Of a stretch of 64,000 nucleotides of DNA, positions 12,961 through 24,650 are shown one piece after another. The first letter of the stretch is position 1; each line of letters starts with the position of its first letter. The notes under the pieces were generated by a model that saw only the letters and a program-made list of their open reading frames with translations, made no database searches and had not been told where the DNA came from. The translations under genes and the position numbers were made by a program. Source of the DNA: Phorcus lineatus (Eukaryota > Mollusca > Gastropoda > Trochida > Trochidae); NCBI GenBank assembly GCA_921293015.1, contig OV121086.1:30180254-30244253 (forward strand). The letters run 5' to 3'.

Positions 12961-13558
12961 AGTCTTCTCTTGTTGATCACCTTTTATCAATAAATGCAAA
13001 TTACCTACTATATTTTTTACGTCATAATGTTATGCACGTAAATATGTTTGAAATGTTTTGTTGGATTAATATTCATTTATCTACTAATAACAAAAATGAT
13101 GTATTTTTGTTTTTAGAAAACTAGCATTGAAAAAATTAAATATTATATCCATCAAAATAGAACTTTCTTGATATCTGGCAAAGATTGCTCTTCGAGGTAA
13201 TATTTATCTTAACCATGATGAAATGTCATCAAACTGATTCAAACTGATTCTTCTACTATATATAATCATGGGATCATAAAATGCAATGATGTTAACTTTC
13301 ACTGTAGACTTGGTGATATACTAATTCCCTTATCCGAAGCAACAACTTATGGAGGTGTTCTGTTTACAGGCAACCTCTCAACAAAAACTAGAAGTGAAAA
13401 ATATTGTTAGAAGGCAAGACAGAATGTTAACTCACTAAGAACTGTTGGATTAAATGATAATGACCTACATCCATTCATATGTGTTAAGATTTGGCTCAAG
13501 ATGATTCTTAAAACCAGTCTTTATGGCTGTGAGGTATTACCAAATATCAAAGCCCAAC

Positions 13559-13612
13559 AAGCTGAAATATGCAAATAAAAAAAAAATAAAAAAAAAAAAA
13601 AAGCTGAAATAT
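13559..13612 (+). mobile_element. Poly(A)-only insertion with target-site duplication
   Basis: AAGCTGAAATAT at 13559-13570 is repeated at 13601-13612 around a short A-rich run (GCAAAT then A10-T-A15). Removing the run and one repeat restores the LINE frame (QQAEIFEQTQ). This looks like an extremely 5'-truncated retroposition. Confidence 0.65.
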
Positions 13613-13971
13613 TTGAACAAACACAGAGGTATTTTGCTAGACTAGTACAAGGTCTTGATAAAAGATCATCATCAATATCTACCATTGCAAATTTGGGATT
13701 GTAGTCACTCTTGGGCTATATCGACAAATGTAAACTTTAATTTCTTGGGCGACTCTGTAACATTGAGTGTAACAACTTTGCAAAGCATATAGTTTGTGCT
13801 GCCATTACAAATTTAGACAAATCAAACAACGTATGTGATGATCTCCTATCAATATCTAAAAAGTATAATCTAAATGCATATGTTGACAATTATATTGTCC
13901 AAGGTATATTTCCTCCAAAACATGTTTGGAGAAGAATTGTTAACACTACTGTACATAATTTTGAAGAACAA

Positions 13972-14433
13972 TTGTGGCGATCACAAACTTTATATCGCTC
14001 AAATATGTCATTATATTCTTTAACTTATACTAAACTCTCTTATCATATACTGTGGCAATTAGCATATAAATACCCCAATTTTAAATCATCCTTGCAACTT
14101 TGTGTCAAGATATCATCAAGAGGTAAAATATCAAGAGAATGTACTCTATGTAATAAACAAACATTTGACTATGATTTTCATATACTTCACCACTGCGACA
14201 AATTATTGCAACAACGAAATGAATTCTTTGCATACTTAATTGACCGGCTCGATGTTGAAATCTATTTAATGTTTGAAATGCAAGATGAACAAGATATGCT
14301 ATCATTTCTCTTTGGGGCAGAACATAACTTTTATTATTGTAAAGATCCCATAATATGGGAACGCATTTTGTTGCGCTGTTCACCATATGTACATGAAATA
14401 AAACCTCACCTTGTTTACAAATATGATGAATGA
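13972..14433 (+). pseudogene. LINE ORF2 C-terminal fragment with CCHC knuckle
   Basis: 153 codons, ending in TGA at 14431. It has aromatic and charged composition, the CCHC motif around residues 58-76, and IIWERILLRCSPYV near the end. It reads on in frame from decayed upstream LINE sequence (VWRRIVNTTVHNFEEQLW), so the first Met is not a real start. Confidence 0.65.
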
Positions 14434-14562
14434 TACTTCAAGTTTGATGTGAAACAATACTGTATATAAATATGTAAATATTTTGTTATATCTATGTTCT
14501 GCTGTATAATGATGTAATGTGATGTTCATATGTAATCTTCGGTTAGCACTGGAGGAAATAAA

Positions 14563-14564
<2 letters not shown>

Positions 14565-14608
<44 letters not shown>
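14565..14608 (+). repeat. (CT)22 microsatellite
   Basis: Perfect dinucleotide run directly after the presumed 3' end of the LINE relic; it may be the LINE tail. Confidence 0.95.
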
Positions 14609-14614
<6 letters not shown>

Positions 14615-14800
14615 ATATGAAACGTCCCTTTGAGATGTGGATGGAATTGTGACAAGGTCATAATGAACATTAAAGCACATCAAGGTGTTAAGAGTTCGTT
14701 GACGTGAAACAGTAATTGATGTATGTTATTTGATTATCTATAACACACAGTAGCGTCCTAATCACATTTTGAAGAGGAACTCGCCTGATTTGTATGTTTC
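14615..14800 (+). repeat. Block 3 right end, partial copy
   Basis: Starts GAAACGTCCCTTTGAGATG and runs through GGAATTGTGACAAGGTCAT and GTGAAACAGTAATTGATG to the CACAGTAGCGTCCTAATCAC end. It resumes directly after the (CT)n tail of the LINE relic. Confidence 0.7.
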
Positions 14801-15235
14801 TGTGGTAAATTAATAGGTGTCACTCTTAATGGGATCTTAGGTAAATGAAGATGGAACACTATGGTGAAGGAGGTTCGTTATTAATGCTTACAATGAGTAG
14901 GAACAAGTACATTTTAATTATTTTACTTTTTATCTTTATATAACATAAACCGAAGGTCAGCAGCACAAACATCCTCGGTCACCCAGAGCTTTTATAAACG
15001 TTCTCTTCACTAGTCACCCCTTGGATTATGCTAAGGAAAGAGTACTCAAATTACCTGCCCTTGTTGTAAAAAAACAATAACAAAAATAACACCTGGGAAC
15101 GCGATGCTTAAATAAGTTTATTACCCATATGGTTAATCATAAGCGGTGACATATTTTCAATATGAGCACATGTGCACATATCACTTTTACCTAGCAACGA
15201 TTGTGTGTCAAGGAGTGACCGTATTAAGTCGTCTG

Positions 15236-15266
15236 TGACGTCATAAAACCATTGTTCATGACGTCA
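15236..15266. promoter_or_regulatory. Pair of TGACGTCA (CRE) palindromes
   Basis: TGACGTCA at 15236-15243 and 15259-15266, 23 bases apart. Context TGTGACGTCATAAAACCATT then GTTCATGACGTCACTG. Followed by GGTAATAA...TTATTACC and ATTACCTCAGGTAAT palindromes at 15318-15395. Confidence 0.5.
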
Positions 15267-16059
15267 CTGAAGCGGGCCGTCACAAGGGAAGGAGGCCGTT
15301 TGAAATGAAATAGAATCGGTAATAAAGAAATTATTACCTTCGGAAGTGTGTCATATGCCTTTTACGAAACTCGTGCGAATTTGTGTATGTGTGTATTACC
15401 TCAGGTAATAATCTCTATGTTCAGCAAAGTTTGAAACAGTTCAGCACATACTCGGAATTGTTTTGAATTTTGAAAGTAAACCTTTCCTACTGATTGGCTG
15501 AAAACATGAAAGTGTGAGCTAAGCATGTGTAGAGGAATTGAAAATCAACTTCTTTAAAGCAAGACTACACCCTATAGTAAAAGTCTTTTGTTAGGCTCAC
15601 AGGTCCAATTGGAGTAGCAATATCAAATTGAAGGGTTGGAAATTACAGTACATATATTCCTGATGAAAAATATTTCATCTCAAAGGGCAAATATTCTGTT
15701 TCTTTTTGATGATGCGCTATAATTAAATTTACAATTGTTTTTATTCATTTTCGTACATCAATGACAAAGATATCAATAAATGTGTTTGTCGTAGTTAATA
15801 AAAGGAAGACACACATGAATTATCAGAGCCCTATGATCCTGTTAACATGATTCTGGTAATTTGGAGTTTGCCAACGAGTGGTTACTTCTTCTTTGAATTG
15901 AATTATTTAATTTGAGAACCTTTGCTGGATATTACCTCTATACAAATGAATGCAATGTTTGTATGTGAGGTATGTATGTAATAGTCGTTTTATAAATGCC
16001 CTCTATGATATTTATATCTGAAGTTTAGGTAACTTGACATTACGTTGAAAAAAAACATC

Positions 16060-17520
16060 CAGTGATTTTTGGAAATTATGAATACATTGAAAAGATTTTC
16101 AGTGATATACAAAACAGACATACTATGAAGAATCTAGCTGTTATTTTTCCTACGTAAGAACAACTTCATTTGAACTCGATAACCTTTCAAACGAAATTGG
16201 CCAATATAACTCGATATCATTCTCAAATAAATGACATTAATTATAGGTAGGTGTGTAGGTGAGTGCTTGTTTTCTTATCTATTTCGATACAAACATTAAG
16301 TAAGTAAGTACATCGTTGGTTTTAAATTTCAATCGTTCGTTATGAAACAAGATGATCACGAAGCAGTTAATAGCATTGTTCTATAATCAGTGTAGAATGT
16401 TTTTGCAAATGGCACCAGAACAATTATCCTCAAAATAATGGTGATTACACTAAAAATGAAAAAGAACGTTAACAAAATAATTGCAGGAAGAATTTAGCAA
16501 TCATCCTTTAACTCAAATGTTGAAGATTCATAGGAGATTTTGCATGAAGTTATAGCTTTCAAGGTAAAAGAAAATTTAAAAGACAAATTAAATAAGTTAT
16601 TTTTTATATTTCTAATTACACGGTCCGAACTATGTCCTAATGTTAATTTAATTATTTCCATAGATAAACCCTGCCTGAAAAACAAAATTTACAATATCCT
16701 AACATCAAAGATGTTTTAGTCAAAAACATAAGTTTTTGTCAAAGAGGTCATAATTATTTTATCTAAACGTACAATCATATCTTAGTATATATTTGTTTCT
16801 TGAAGCATTTACTTTTCCTGTTATTAAACAAAGAACAAGATCTGTTTTCTGAAGTTTTCATTATGAGGTCAAATTTTGATTAATGTTAAAATTATCACCA
16901 TAGATGAAAACTTAGGTACAGACTTGACAAGTTATAAAACAGAAACAGGGCCATCTATCACCAACAGCTTTGACTTAGATAGTCTTTAACTACCTTTTTC
17001 AAAAGTCTTTGTGAAATAAGAACCATTAAATTTTTAATGAAAGAGGATTAAGAAAACCAATGCATAAAGAGAAATGAATACCACCCGTCACCAAGTAAAC
17101 TTTATAGATAATTCTTAAATCCCATTCTTTTACATAAACCATGGTGAAATTATATTCGTTACATGTTTTTCGTGAAAGAGGATCACGAAAATCATTCCAA
17201 TTAAGAGAAGTAAAGGATAAAGGAATAACACTAGGAAACATGTACAAAACTGATTTAAAAACAAAACATGAATAAAGGCATTGCATCCTCTAGGTAAGAA
17301 CATCATCACTTTGAACATTTAGAACAAATAGTGTGACAAGAAACTGTGTGACTCAAGTGTGCATATTGATGAAAAACCCTTCATGTAATGTGAATTGACA
17401 AGACCAGTGAGACGTCCCTTGGAGATTTGGATAGAATTGGAACAAGGTCATTATGAGAGTCAAAGCCCAATACGTCTTCGAGAATTCTGTAATGTGAAAC
17501 AGTAATTAATGTTTTTTTTG
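16060..17520 (+). repeat. Long low-copy unit, block 3 (copy B)
   Basis: Counterpart of 8560-10030. Its right end is immediately followed by a second partial copy of the same end at 17595-17900, so the block end is locally duplicated. Confidence 0.7.
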
Positions 17521-17594
17521 TATTAAAGGTTTTTTTTAACGTAAATAAAACACATATGATGAATACTTTGGTTAAATCGAATCACTTTGAAAAC

Positions 17595-17930
17595 TTATTT
17601 GTTTAGAACATCATTGCAATAAAGGGATATGAAGAAACTTGGAATATATAGACCAAGTCGAAATAAAGAACACCAATTATCAAGAAAACCACATGAATAT
17701 AAACAATGAACATTGAACATATTGAACGAGAAGTGTCACAAGTATTTGTGTCACTCGAGGTGCATCTTGATGAAAAGTTTATCATGTAAATTGACTAGAC
17801 CAGTGAGACGTCCCTTGGAGATTTGGTTTCCGTTATTCCTCAATTTGAAACAGTTACTGCTGTATCTTATTTTTTTTATTAAACACACTGGGTCGTTGTA
17901 ATCACATGTTAAAAAAGAGCTTTTTGTCGT
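17595..17930 (+). repeat. Block 3 right end, second tandem partial copy
   Basis: Shares AACACCAAYTATC, ATTGAACGAGAA, TGTGTCACTC and GAGACGTCCCTTGGAGATTTGG with copies at about 9720-9910, 17300-17430 and 39560-39720. Ends with the CACTGGGTCGTTGTAATCACA segment. Confidence 0.7.
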
Positions 17931-18029
17931 GTGGAATCGTTAAAAAAATGTAAGTACTAAATAGCAGATACGTTATGATGTGCCAAGTAGTCATCTCATG
18001 TTTATAACAGATAAATGATTCGTTATAAA

Positions 18030-18380
18030 AATAAAAATACTTTCTTTATTTTACAGTTTGGCTCATGAAAATACATCAATAAGGCTTCTTTGGATATAAC
18101 AAAAATAATATCCATTGGGAAAGAATTTATTCGCTTATTTATGTTGCATTCATTTTGCTTCCGGTTAAATGACAACGTTTACTGTTGGTTCTGTCATAGT
18201 GAGTTTAAAACACATAAACGGAAAAAAACTAGCGAGCAATCAAAATTTATTCCTTCATGCAGTCACTTCAATCACCAATTAAAACATCTCCATCGTTGCT
18301 GTGATATGATATTTTCTTAAAAACTATAAAACATTTTGTACTTTTAAAAACCATTTAAATGTTCAAAAGAGAGAACATGT
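18030..18380 (+). repeat. Long low-copy unit, block 4 (copy B)
   Basis: Matches 29350-29600 and 40556-40790. Anchors are CTTTATT..., TGCAGTCACTTCAATCACCAA (first 20 bases shared with TGCTGTCACTTAAATCACCAA at about 40727) and AACATTTTGTA...ACCATTTAAATG. The LINE at 18.5 kb follows. Confidence 0.65.
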
Positions 18381-18738
18381 GACTGCGCCGAGTCGGCAGC
18401 ATGTTTGAGAGCTCTGACATTTTGTTACTTTTACACAGTTTATGCTTGTCATTTGAATTGGAATTTTCTATATAGTGTCTGATGTAGATATTGTCTTTCT
18501 GATGGAGACTTTATTTTGCAAAAATGTGCATTTAGTGACTGTTTGTTGGACGGTTTTGGTTATGTATTTACAACATCATTGCCAGTATCACCATTCATTA
18601 GCAATCAAGGGAGAAGCGTCTTCAGCAAATGTGATGATTGACCAACAAAAGAGCTTGTCTTACTCAAGGGAGAGGCTACTACAACTGGGCTTAGGGCATG
18701 TCAGTGGACAAAGACTTCCAATTAAGGTGTAACATAGA

Positions 18739-19713
18739 GTGCGTCAGCTTGGAATCAGTGTTTCAAAGGCTACCAAGCGGGGACTCAGAGGTGGAAAGAG
18801 AAAACAAAGGCCTATTGAAACTGTGTCAAGTGTATTTCATTATCCTAAACAGACTAATAAACCACAAACTGTGTGTCACAAAAATCTTATAAAAGTTCAT
18901 CAATACACATTGAAAAATCAATTTAAAGTCGCAATCTGGAATGCTCAATCATCCAGGAATAAAACCACTGAGATAGCAGATGCAATTATGGAGGATGGTA
19001 TTGACATTCTTTTTCTGACTGAATCGTGGCTAAAGAAGGCTGGGGATGAGTCTTTGATGGCAGCCATGACACCCCCAGGATTCAAACTCGTAAATCAGGC
19101 TCGAACTCGCTCAAGGGGTGGCGGTATAGCCATGATTTATCGCGAAGATTTAGAGATTGAAACGTCAACCATAAGTGATATTCCACATTCCTCATTTGAG
19201 ATGCTGGATACTCTTGTGAAACTTGAAAAGCAAACGTTGAGGGTAATTTGTCTATATAGACCGCCCCCTTCGAAGACTAACAAATTCACTACCTCTCTCT
19301 TCTTACAAGAACTTGAAAACCTGTGTGAAGTTATGTCCATAAAAGGAGGCAACATTGTCTTAATGGGTGATGTTAATATTCATTATGAATGTGAATCAAA
19401 ACCAGACGTGAAGCAGAGTAGGACAATACTTGAATCGCATGGACTAACCCAACTTGTGCAAGGATCAACACATCGAAGTGGACATACCATTGATTGGGTA
19501 GTTACAAACAACCACCAGGATATCATTTCGGAAGTAAAGGTTGAAGACAGGCAAATGTCTGATCATTACTGGATTGAACTTAGCTTCAATCTGGAAAAAC
19601 CTATTGCTGAAAAAAGACTCATTATGTGTAGAAATTTGAAGGATATGTCAACAGACGATTTCAGATCTGACCTCTTGAATTCGGCTTTGCTCATAAATCC
19701 TCCAAAAAAATGA
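18739..19713 (+). pseudogene. LINE ORF, endonuclease part
   Basis: Same frame as the upstream linker (18475-18729), separated from it by TAA at 18730. The exonuclease-endonuclease-phosphatase fold is shown by VAIWNAQS, LFLTESWL, RSRGGGIAMIYR, IVLMGDVNIHYE, HTIDWVV and the final MSDHYWIEL (the S/T-D-H catalytic His motif). The essential Glu, Asp-x-Asn and Asp-His are present. The frame ends in TGA at 19711 soon after the domain. Roughly 150 residues that normally separate endonuclease from RT are missing, consistent with an internal deletion plus frameshift. Confidence 0.85.
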
Positions 19714-19714
19714 A

Positions 19715-21024
19715 TTGAACAATTACAGACCAGTTTCAAATTTGCCGTACATCTCTAAGCTGTTAGAAAAAGCTGTCAAATGCCAGATTGTAGAACACAT
19801 GGGAACCAATAACCTCGAGCCAAAATACCAGTCAGCATACCGTACTGGTCATAGTACCGAGACTGCATTGCTCCGAGTTGTAAGCGATCTTCAGCAGACA
19901 GTGGATCAGGGAAAGCTTGGTGTTCTGGTTCTTCTGGATTTGACAGCCGCCTTTGATACTGTCAATCACAAGACTCTTCTCTGCCGCCTTCAATCAGAGT
20001 TTGGCATCACTGGACTCACCCTTGATTGGATAACTTCATACTTATCAGGGAGACAGCAGGCTGTTGCAATTGAAGACATCAAATCAGAAAGAGTGCACTT
20101 GCAGTGTGGTGTACCTCAAGGTTCTGTGTTGGGACCGGTTTTGTTTACTATGTATAGAGAGCCACGACAAGGGTCACCATCTATATGCTGATGACACACA
20201 GGTCATGGACAGCTTGTCCCCAACAGCTAATCCTGGCTCGCCTCTGTCACCCCTTGAGGACTGTCTTGATGACATCAGTGTGTGGATGCACAACAACAAG
20301 CTTAAGCTTAACCAGAACAAAACTGAAGCCATGTTGATCGGAACCAAAACCATGCTATCCAAAACCACTGTTAGCAAGCTCCAAATTGGTAAAGAAGAAA
20401 TACATTTTTCTTTAACCTTGGAACTTATCTCCAATCAAACTTCAACTGTGACACAGACATGTGACTGATTTCTGTAGCAAGTGCAACTACCATTTGCACA
20501 ACATCGGGAATATACGTCACCTTCTCACGCAAGAAGCTGCCGCTGCCCTTGTCAGAACACTCGTCTTGTCCAGATTGGACTATTGCAATAGCCTTCTTCT
20601 GAGTGCAAATACGGATCTTATCTTTCGACTCCAGAAGATACAAAACAAAGCTGCCAGAATAGTGACCCTCAGATCAAAGTATGATCACATATCACCTATC
20701 CTCAAGTCGTTGCACTGGCTACCAGTACAGGCTAGGATTGAGTATAAAGTTCTCTCCCTTACATACCAGTGTGTTAGTGGATCAGCCCCAGAGTACTTGT
20801 GTGAACTCATCACTGAGTATAAACCAAGGCGTACTCTTAGATCAGAAGCACAGAATCTTCTCCAGACACCAAAATGGAAGCTCAAAGTTTTCGGACAATT
20901 AACTTTCAAAAACTCAGCAGCTACGCTCTGGAATGCTTTGCCTGATGACATCAGATCATGTCCATCTCTTGAGAGTTTTAAAGCCAGTGTTAAAACTTAC
21001 CTTTTCAGGAAATATTACCCATAG
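19715..21024 (+). pseudogene. LINE ORF, reverse transcriptase and C-terminal part, frameshifted
   Basis: RT motifs lie in three frames: NNYRPVSNLPYISKLLEK, LLDLTAAFDTVNH and GVPQGSVLGPVLF in frame 2 (19715-20160); YADDTQ with the catalytic Asp pair in frame 3 (about 20175-20410); a short frame-2 stretch LGTYLQSNFNCDTD (20414-20458); then frame 1 from 20461 with CNYHLHNIGNIRHLLTQEAA, LDYCNSLL, LHWLPVQARIEYKVL and a final YLFRKYYP before TAG at 21022. About ten residues are missing between LFTMY and YADD. At least three frameshifts make it a pseudogene. Confidence 0.88.
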
Positions 21025-21110
21025 GCACATTTTCATGTACAGCGCTTTGAGCATATGTCATATGGATAAGGCGCTTTATAAATACTCATTTATTATTATT
21101 ATTATTATTT

Positions 21111-21440
21111 AAAAAGGAACTCTTTTGATGTTATATGTATTTAAGCACAATTTTATATTCATTAGAACAAATCGTCCAAACTGCAAAACAATGGTCTCGA
21201 TAAACGAAACGCATAGTTACAATTTGACCATCACCTATGTTTTTGTTGCGAAAATATGAGAAAATATTCTTTTGATATTGTAGTGTATTTTATTGAACAA
21301 AAGGAAAGAATAAATTTTTTGCCTTCGGTATTATTATGAAGTAATTCACTGTGCTATAGGTTGAATAAAAAAATATCCGAATTCAACGTTATTATCAAGT
21401 CATATTGTTCTTTTGTTTAATGTACATCCCGAAATTTTGG
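21111..21440 (+). repeat. Long low-copy unit, block 5 (copy B)
   Basis: Begins at the 3' end of the LINE. Matches 29975-30345 strongly: AAACGAAACGCATAG, AATTTGACCATC, TTTTTGTTGCGAAAA, TTTTTTGCCTTCGGTATTA, CAAGTCAT.TTGTTCTTT. Its most conserved part recurs inverted at 25130-25260. Confidence 0.8.
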
Positions 21441-22914
21441 TCACATATTAACTAATCTTAGTACATTTTCATGTAATTTAGATTCATAAATGAATAGTTA
21501 AATACTGAATTTAGACAATAAATTGTAATCTAAAAACAAAAGAAATGTAATTGAAATTTGAAAATCCAACCCTTTCTGTCTATGTCATCATGCAAAAGTG
21601 CAGAATCTTACATCAATGACCTATACTAGTTTGAGAGTTATTAATGTACGTAAAGACAGAGGATGATCCTTTATGAGTGCAGTTGAATTTATGCAATTGG
21701 TGTCCATAGGAAATTCAAATTACTTGATATTTGTACATATAGTGGTAGGTGATTAACTAATGAAAAAAGGGTTGTCCAACACTTATCTTCGAATCTTGAT
21801 CCAAATCTTATTGAAAATACTTTAAAAGTAATTCTCTTTTAATACATTTGAAACAAGTCGTAATTTTTATAAATATTTATGTACGAAGGATCTGTAATTA
21901 TATGAAATTTGTCATGACGAAAAAAACCCTGTTTTTACCTATATTTTATTTATACCTGTCTGCACTTTGAAGAAAAATATTTACCGAATGGGCCACTGTG
22001 GTTAACATTCATCATCAGCCTTTAACTTTGTTCATATGGAGTGAATTCATTTTCAGCAACTTTAAGTCTTATGTATTAATGATTTTATCAGTTATCTAAA
22101 CTACCTGCATGTTGGTAACTTATCAGAATAAACGCTGCCTAAGGCCTCCCAAAGTTTTTCAAAACATTTCCCTCATCTAATGTACAAAGCGATTGCTTAA
22201 TGACTGATAATTTACTGTTCAAAGAAGAGCTTGGCGCCACGAACATGTCTTATAACTGTTTACTCAACTTCAATGAGTTAAAAGCGAACAAACCCTTCCG
22301 ATTGATTGACCAGAAAAAACAACTTATTCAAAAGCATATTATCTGACATTCGATACAACTTGACTAAACAACGAAAACTCTCTTTATGCAGTGCTTCAAT
22401 TTTCTTATTCCCTCACTAGCTTTGTACATCGACATCAACTATTGTATAAAAATTAATCTAGTGTAAAAACAGTCAACTGGCTTGATTTAATGTTCATGAT
22501 TGCTGATATATACATGAACATCAACAATGCTGGTTCTTCATTTACTTAATCTCCTGTTCAAGTTTTGTACATCAACTATGTTACATTAACAACTCATTTC
22601 CTATTCATGTAACTAGGGGACTATATATTCTCTCGAATCTTGCTTGGAAACAAAATTATCATCTTTGTCGAAATTTCGTATTTCCAGAATAAAGAATTTG
22701 TATAAAGAGGATCTCAGCAAAGTGTCTTATGACATGAAATATATCAACACGAGTTGATAAAAAGTTACAAATATTCGAGGCTTGCCAAAATATGTGTTTT
22801 TCGAACTAGGGCAATTAAGTAAACACACTTACGTTATGCAACTGTGTTCTTATTACCTTGATAGAAAGTAATGTTTTATGGAAAAGATAATTGAACGTTT
22901 CTCATTTGTAATGA

Positions 22915-23245
22915 TTTGATTTCTTTAACTGATGTTCCTTGAAAATCATCGATTTGCAACAAGTCGTTTTCTCCTGAAATCTTTATAAAGATTTGCTTTT
23001 AGGTGTTTCCGAATCAGATATTGAATGACTCTAAAACTCTTTCCAAAGAATTGATTTAACGATTGATCGCATGTAGCTAATGATGTTTAAGGACTTAATA
23101 TATTACTTTATGTAGAAATATATGTGCAAGGACTTTGATGGATGGATGTTGATCACGAATAGAGTTTCATATAAAATAAGGTTGTATTTTGATTAATGAA
23201 TGTTCAGTGTTCTATTGTTGCAGAGGTCCTTGTCAATATACGACA
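22915..23245 (+). repeat. Long low-copy unit, block 6 (copy B)
   Basis: Matches 30768-31120 in order: TTCCTTGAAAAT, TGAAATCTTTATAA.GATT, TATTGAATGACTCTAAAACT, TCGCATGTAGCTAATRATG, TTACTTTATGTAGAAAT, GTTCAGTGTTCT. Confidence 0.8.
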
Positions 23246-23259
23246 AACTGCGTGTGTTC

Positions 23260-24440
23260 AAGGATGTTGGAGTTTATTCCATGATATATATATATCACAC
23301 AAACCCTGTAAAACAGTAGAACAATAATAAATACATGTTAACCATAAAATATGTCATATTGCGTCATAAAACATACTAGTTCATACCTCTTAATTAAAGA
23401 GATAATACAATACTTGTACAAGATAATTACCTGAACATTACGGTTAATAATGTAACTTAAAGTTCAATACTCAAGATATATCAACCACATCTTACATTAG
23501 ATAATAAATTCACAGTGCTCAATTACACTCAGATCTATATATAAACATAAGGCACTGGTCATATATATACAATACATTATAGATATAAAATACATAATTA
23601 GTACATGATACATACCCTGTGGGTGACACAGAGGTGTTCAATCACGCCACTGATTATCTAGGAACGTTTCCTAGAAAGAATAGAATAAAAGATAAAAACT
23701 AATGCCTTGCCACATATAATAAATCATGGCCATTACAGAAATATAGATTAGAAATGATGAGCTTTACTCAAACATTTAAATCACACATTCTCTCACACAA
23801 TCACAACCTCAATAGAGAAAATATACTTAAAATAAGAAATGATATCTTTTAGTTTAAGAATTACAGATTACCTATAAGCTTTTAGATATTAACTTTAACA
23901 TTAGGATTAGGCAATATTTAAGAGAATAATACAAATAACATAATTAACTAACCTGATAGATTCATTACCACAGTCCAGTCTGTGACATATCAGTGCAGAG
24001 TTGTAGGCAGTGTGTTTGAAAAGAGCATGCAAAAGGTAGAAAGAGACCTACGGTTATGTAAGATAGTTATAGAGAAAGCAAAGGCTATTGTTCTGGACAG
24101 AGAACAATAGGACAAGAATGAATTAAGCTGCCCACCCTTGAAATAAAGTAGTATAGTCTGCTTGGACATTTGCCCCAAACAGAAAGTCACTGAAGCGTGA
24201 AATAAAATACTCCAAATGCGGTAATAAATAAAAAGAAACTATGTACAAAACAAAACTGCTGCTACACTATTACAAAATTAAAATGGTTCAAAGAAAAAAA
24301 CATATTACTTATTGCATCAATTTGCCAACCAAATATTTTATTCTCTTCATGCTTTTGTATGTTTTTATATGTTCTCAATTTTATGAAAAGAGTACTTGTA
24401 AGTTTCATGGTTTATATTTGAGTCATACAGTGGTACTGAA
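23260..24440. other. Extra segment in copy B, absent from copy C
   Basis: Blocks 6 and 7 are about 170 bases apart in copy C (31120-31280) but about 1.2 kb apart in copy B. The extra piece contains short inverted ends (TTGGAGTTTATT near 23268 and AATAAAATACTCCAA near 24200), suggesting an inserted element of about 0.95 kb. It has no coding frame of note. The alternative is a deletion in copy C. Confidence 0.4.
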
Positions 24441-24459
24441 TACCTCCTAAATCTAAATC

Positions 24460-24650
24460 ATTCAGACACCGAGATTTTAATATAATAACAAATTACAATT
24501 TTGCAGTTGTTCTATATCTTAAAGTATCTGTTTATGAAGGTACGTAGGAAAGTAACATGAATTGTACCTAAACGATATTTGATGTAGATAAATGCTCACT
24601 ACAAATCCGGACTCTGACATAGATCTCTGTTATCTGAGGCAGGACACGCT
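24460..24650 (+). repeat. Long low-copy unit, block 7 (copy B)
   Basis: Matches 31280-31440: AACAAT..GCARTT, AACGAT, AATGCTCACT.CAAA and ACATAGAT near the end. Diverged. Confidence 0.5.

Larger units (their letters stand above)
13300..14608 (+). mobile_element. Second LINE relic, 3' part of ORF2, with (CT)n tail
   Basis: Frame fragments on the plus strand resemble the region after the RT domain of a LINE: LKTSLYGCEVLPNIKAQQAE near 13510-13565, then QRYFARLVQGLD. A clean 13972-14433 frame follows, containing a CCHC-type knuckle (C-x2-C-x9-H-x4-C in CTLCNKQTFDYDFHILHHC) and ending LVYKYDE-stop. A 3' UTR to GGAGGAAATAAAGA and a (CT)22 run (14565-14608) follow. Stops interrupt the frame upstream of 13800. 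The Tx1/L1- or Nimb-like assignment is a guess from the C-terminus. It interrupts a copy of the dispersed block that resumes at 14615. Confidence 0.72.
18475..21110 (+). mobile_element. Non-LTR retrotransposon (LINE, Jockey/CR1/L2-like), broken
   Basis: Reading left to right there is a basic N-terminal linker (YSRERLLQLG, then RGLRGGKRK), an apurinic-type endonuclease domain, reverse transcriptase motifs, the C-terminal region, and a short 3' UTR. The 3' UTR ends in an (ATT)n tail (about 21089-21110) after GGCGCTTTATAAATAC. The order and tail fit the CR1/L2/Daphne-type Jockey-superfamily LINEs. The 5' boundary is uncertain; recognisable coding starts near 18600. It is inactive, with a nonsense codon (TAA 18730), an internal deletion at about 19713 and several frameshifts. 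It lies between two blocks of the long low-copy unit (18.03-18.38 and 21.11 kb onward), so it is a later insertion. Confidence 0.88.

Noticed and set aside
23260..24440. LTR retrotransposon or solo LTR
   Set aside because: No TG...CA ends with a target duplication, primer-binding site or polyprotein frame could be seen.
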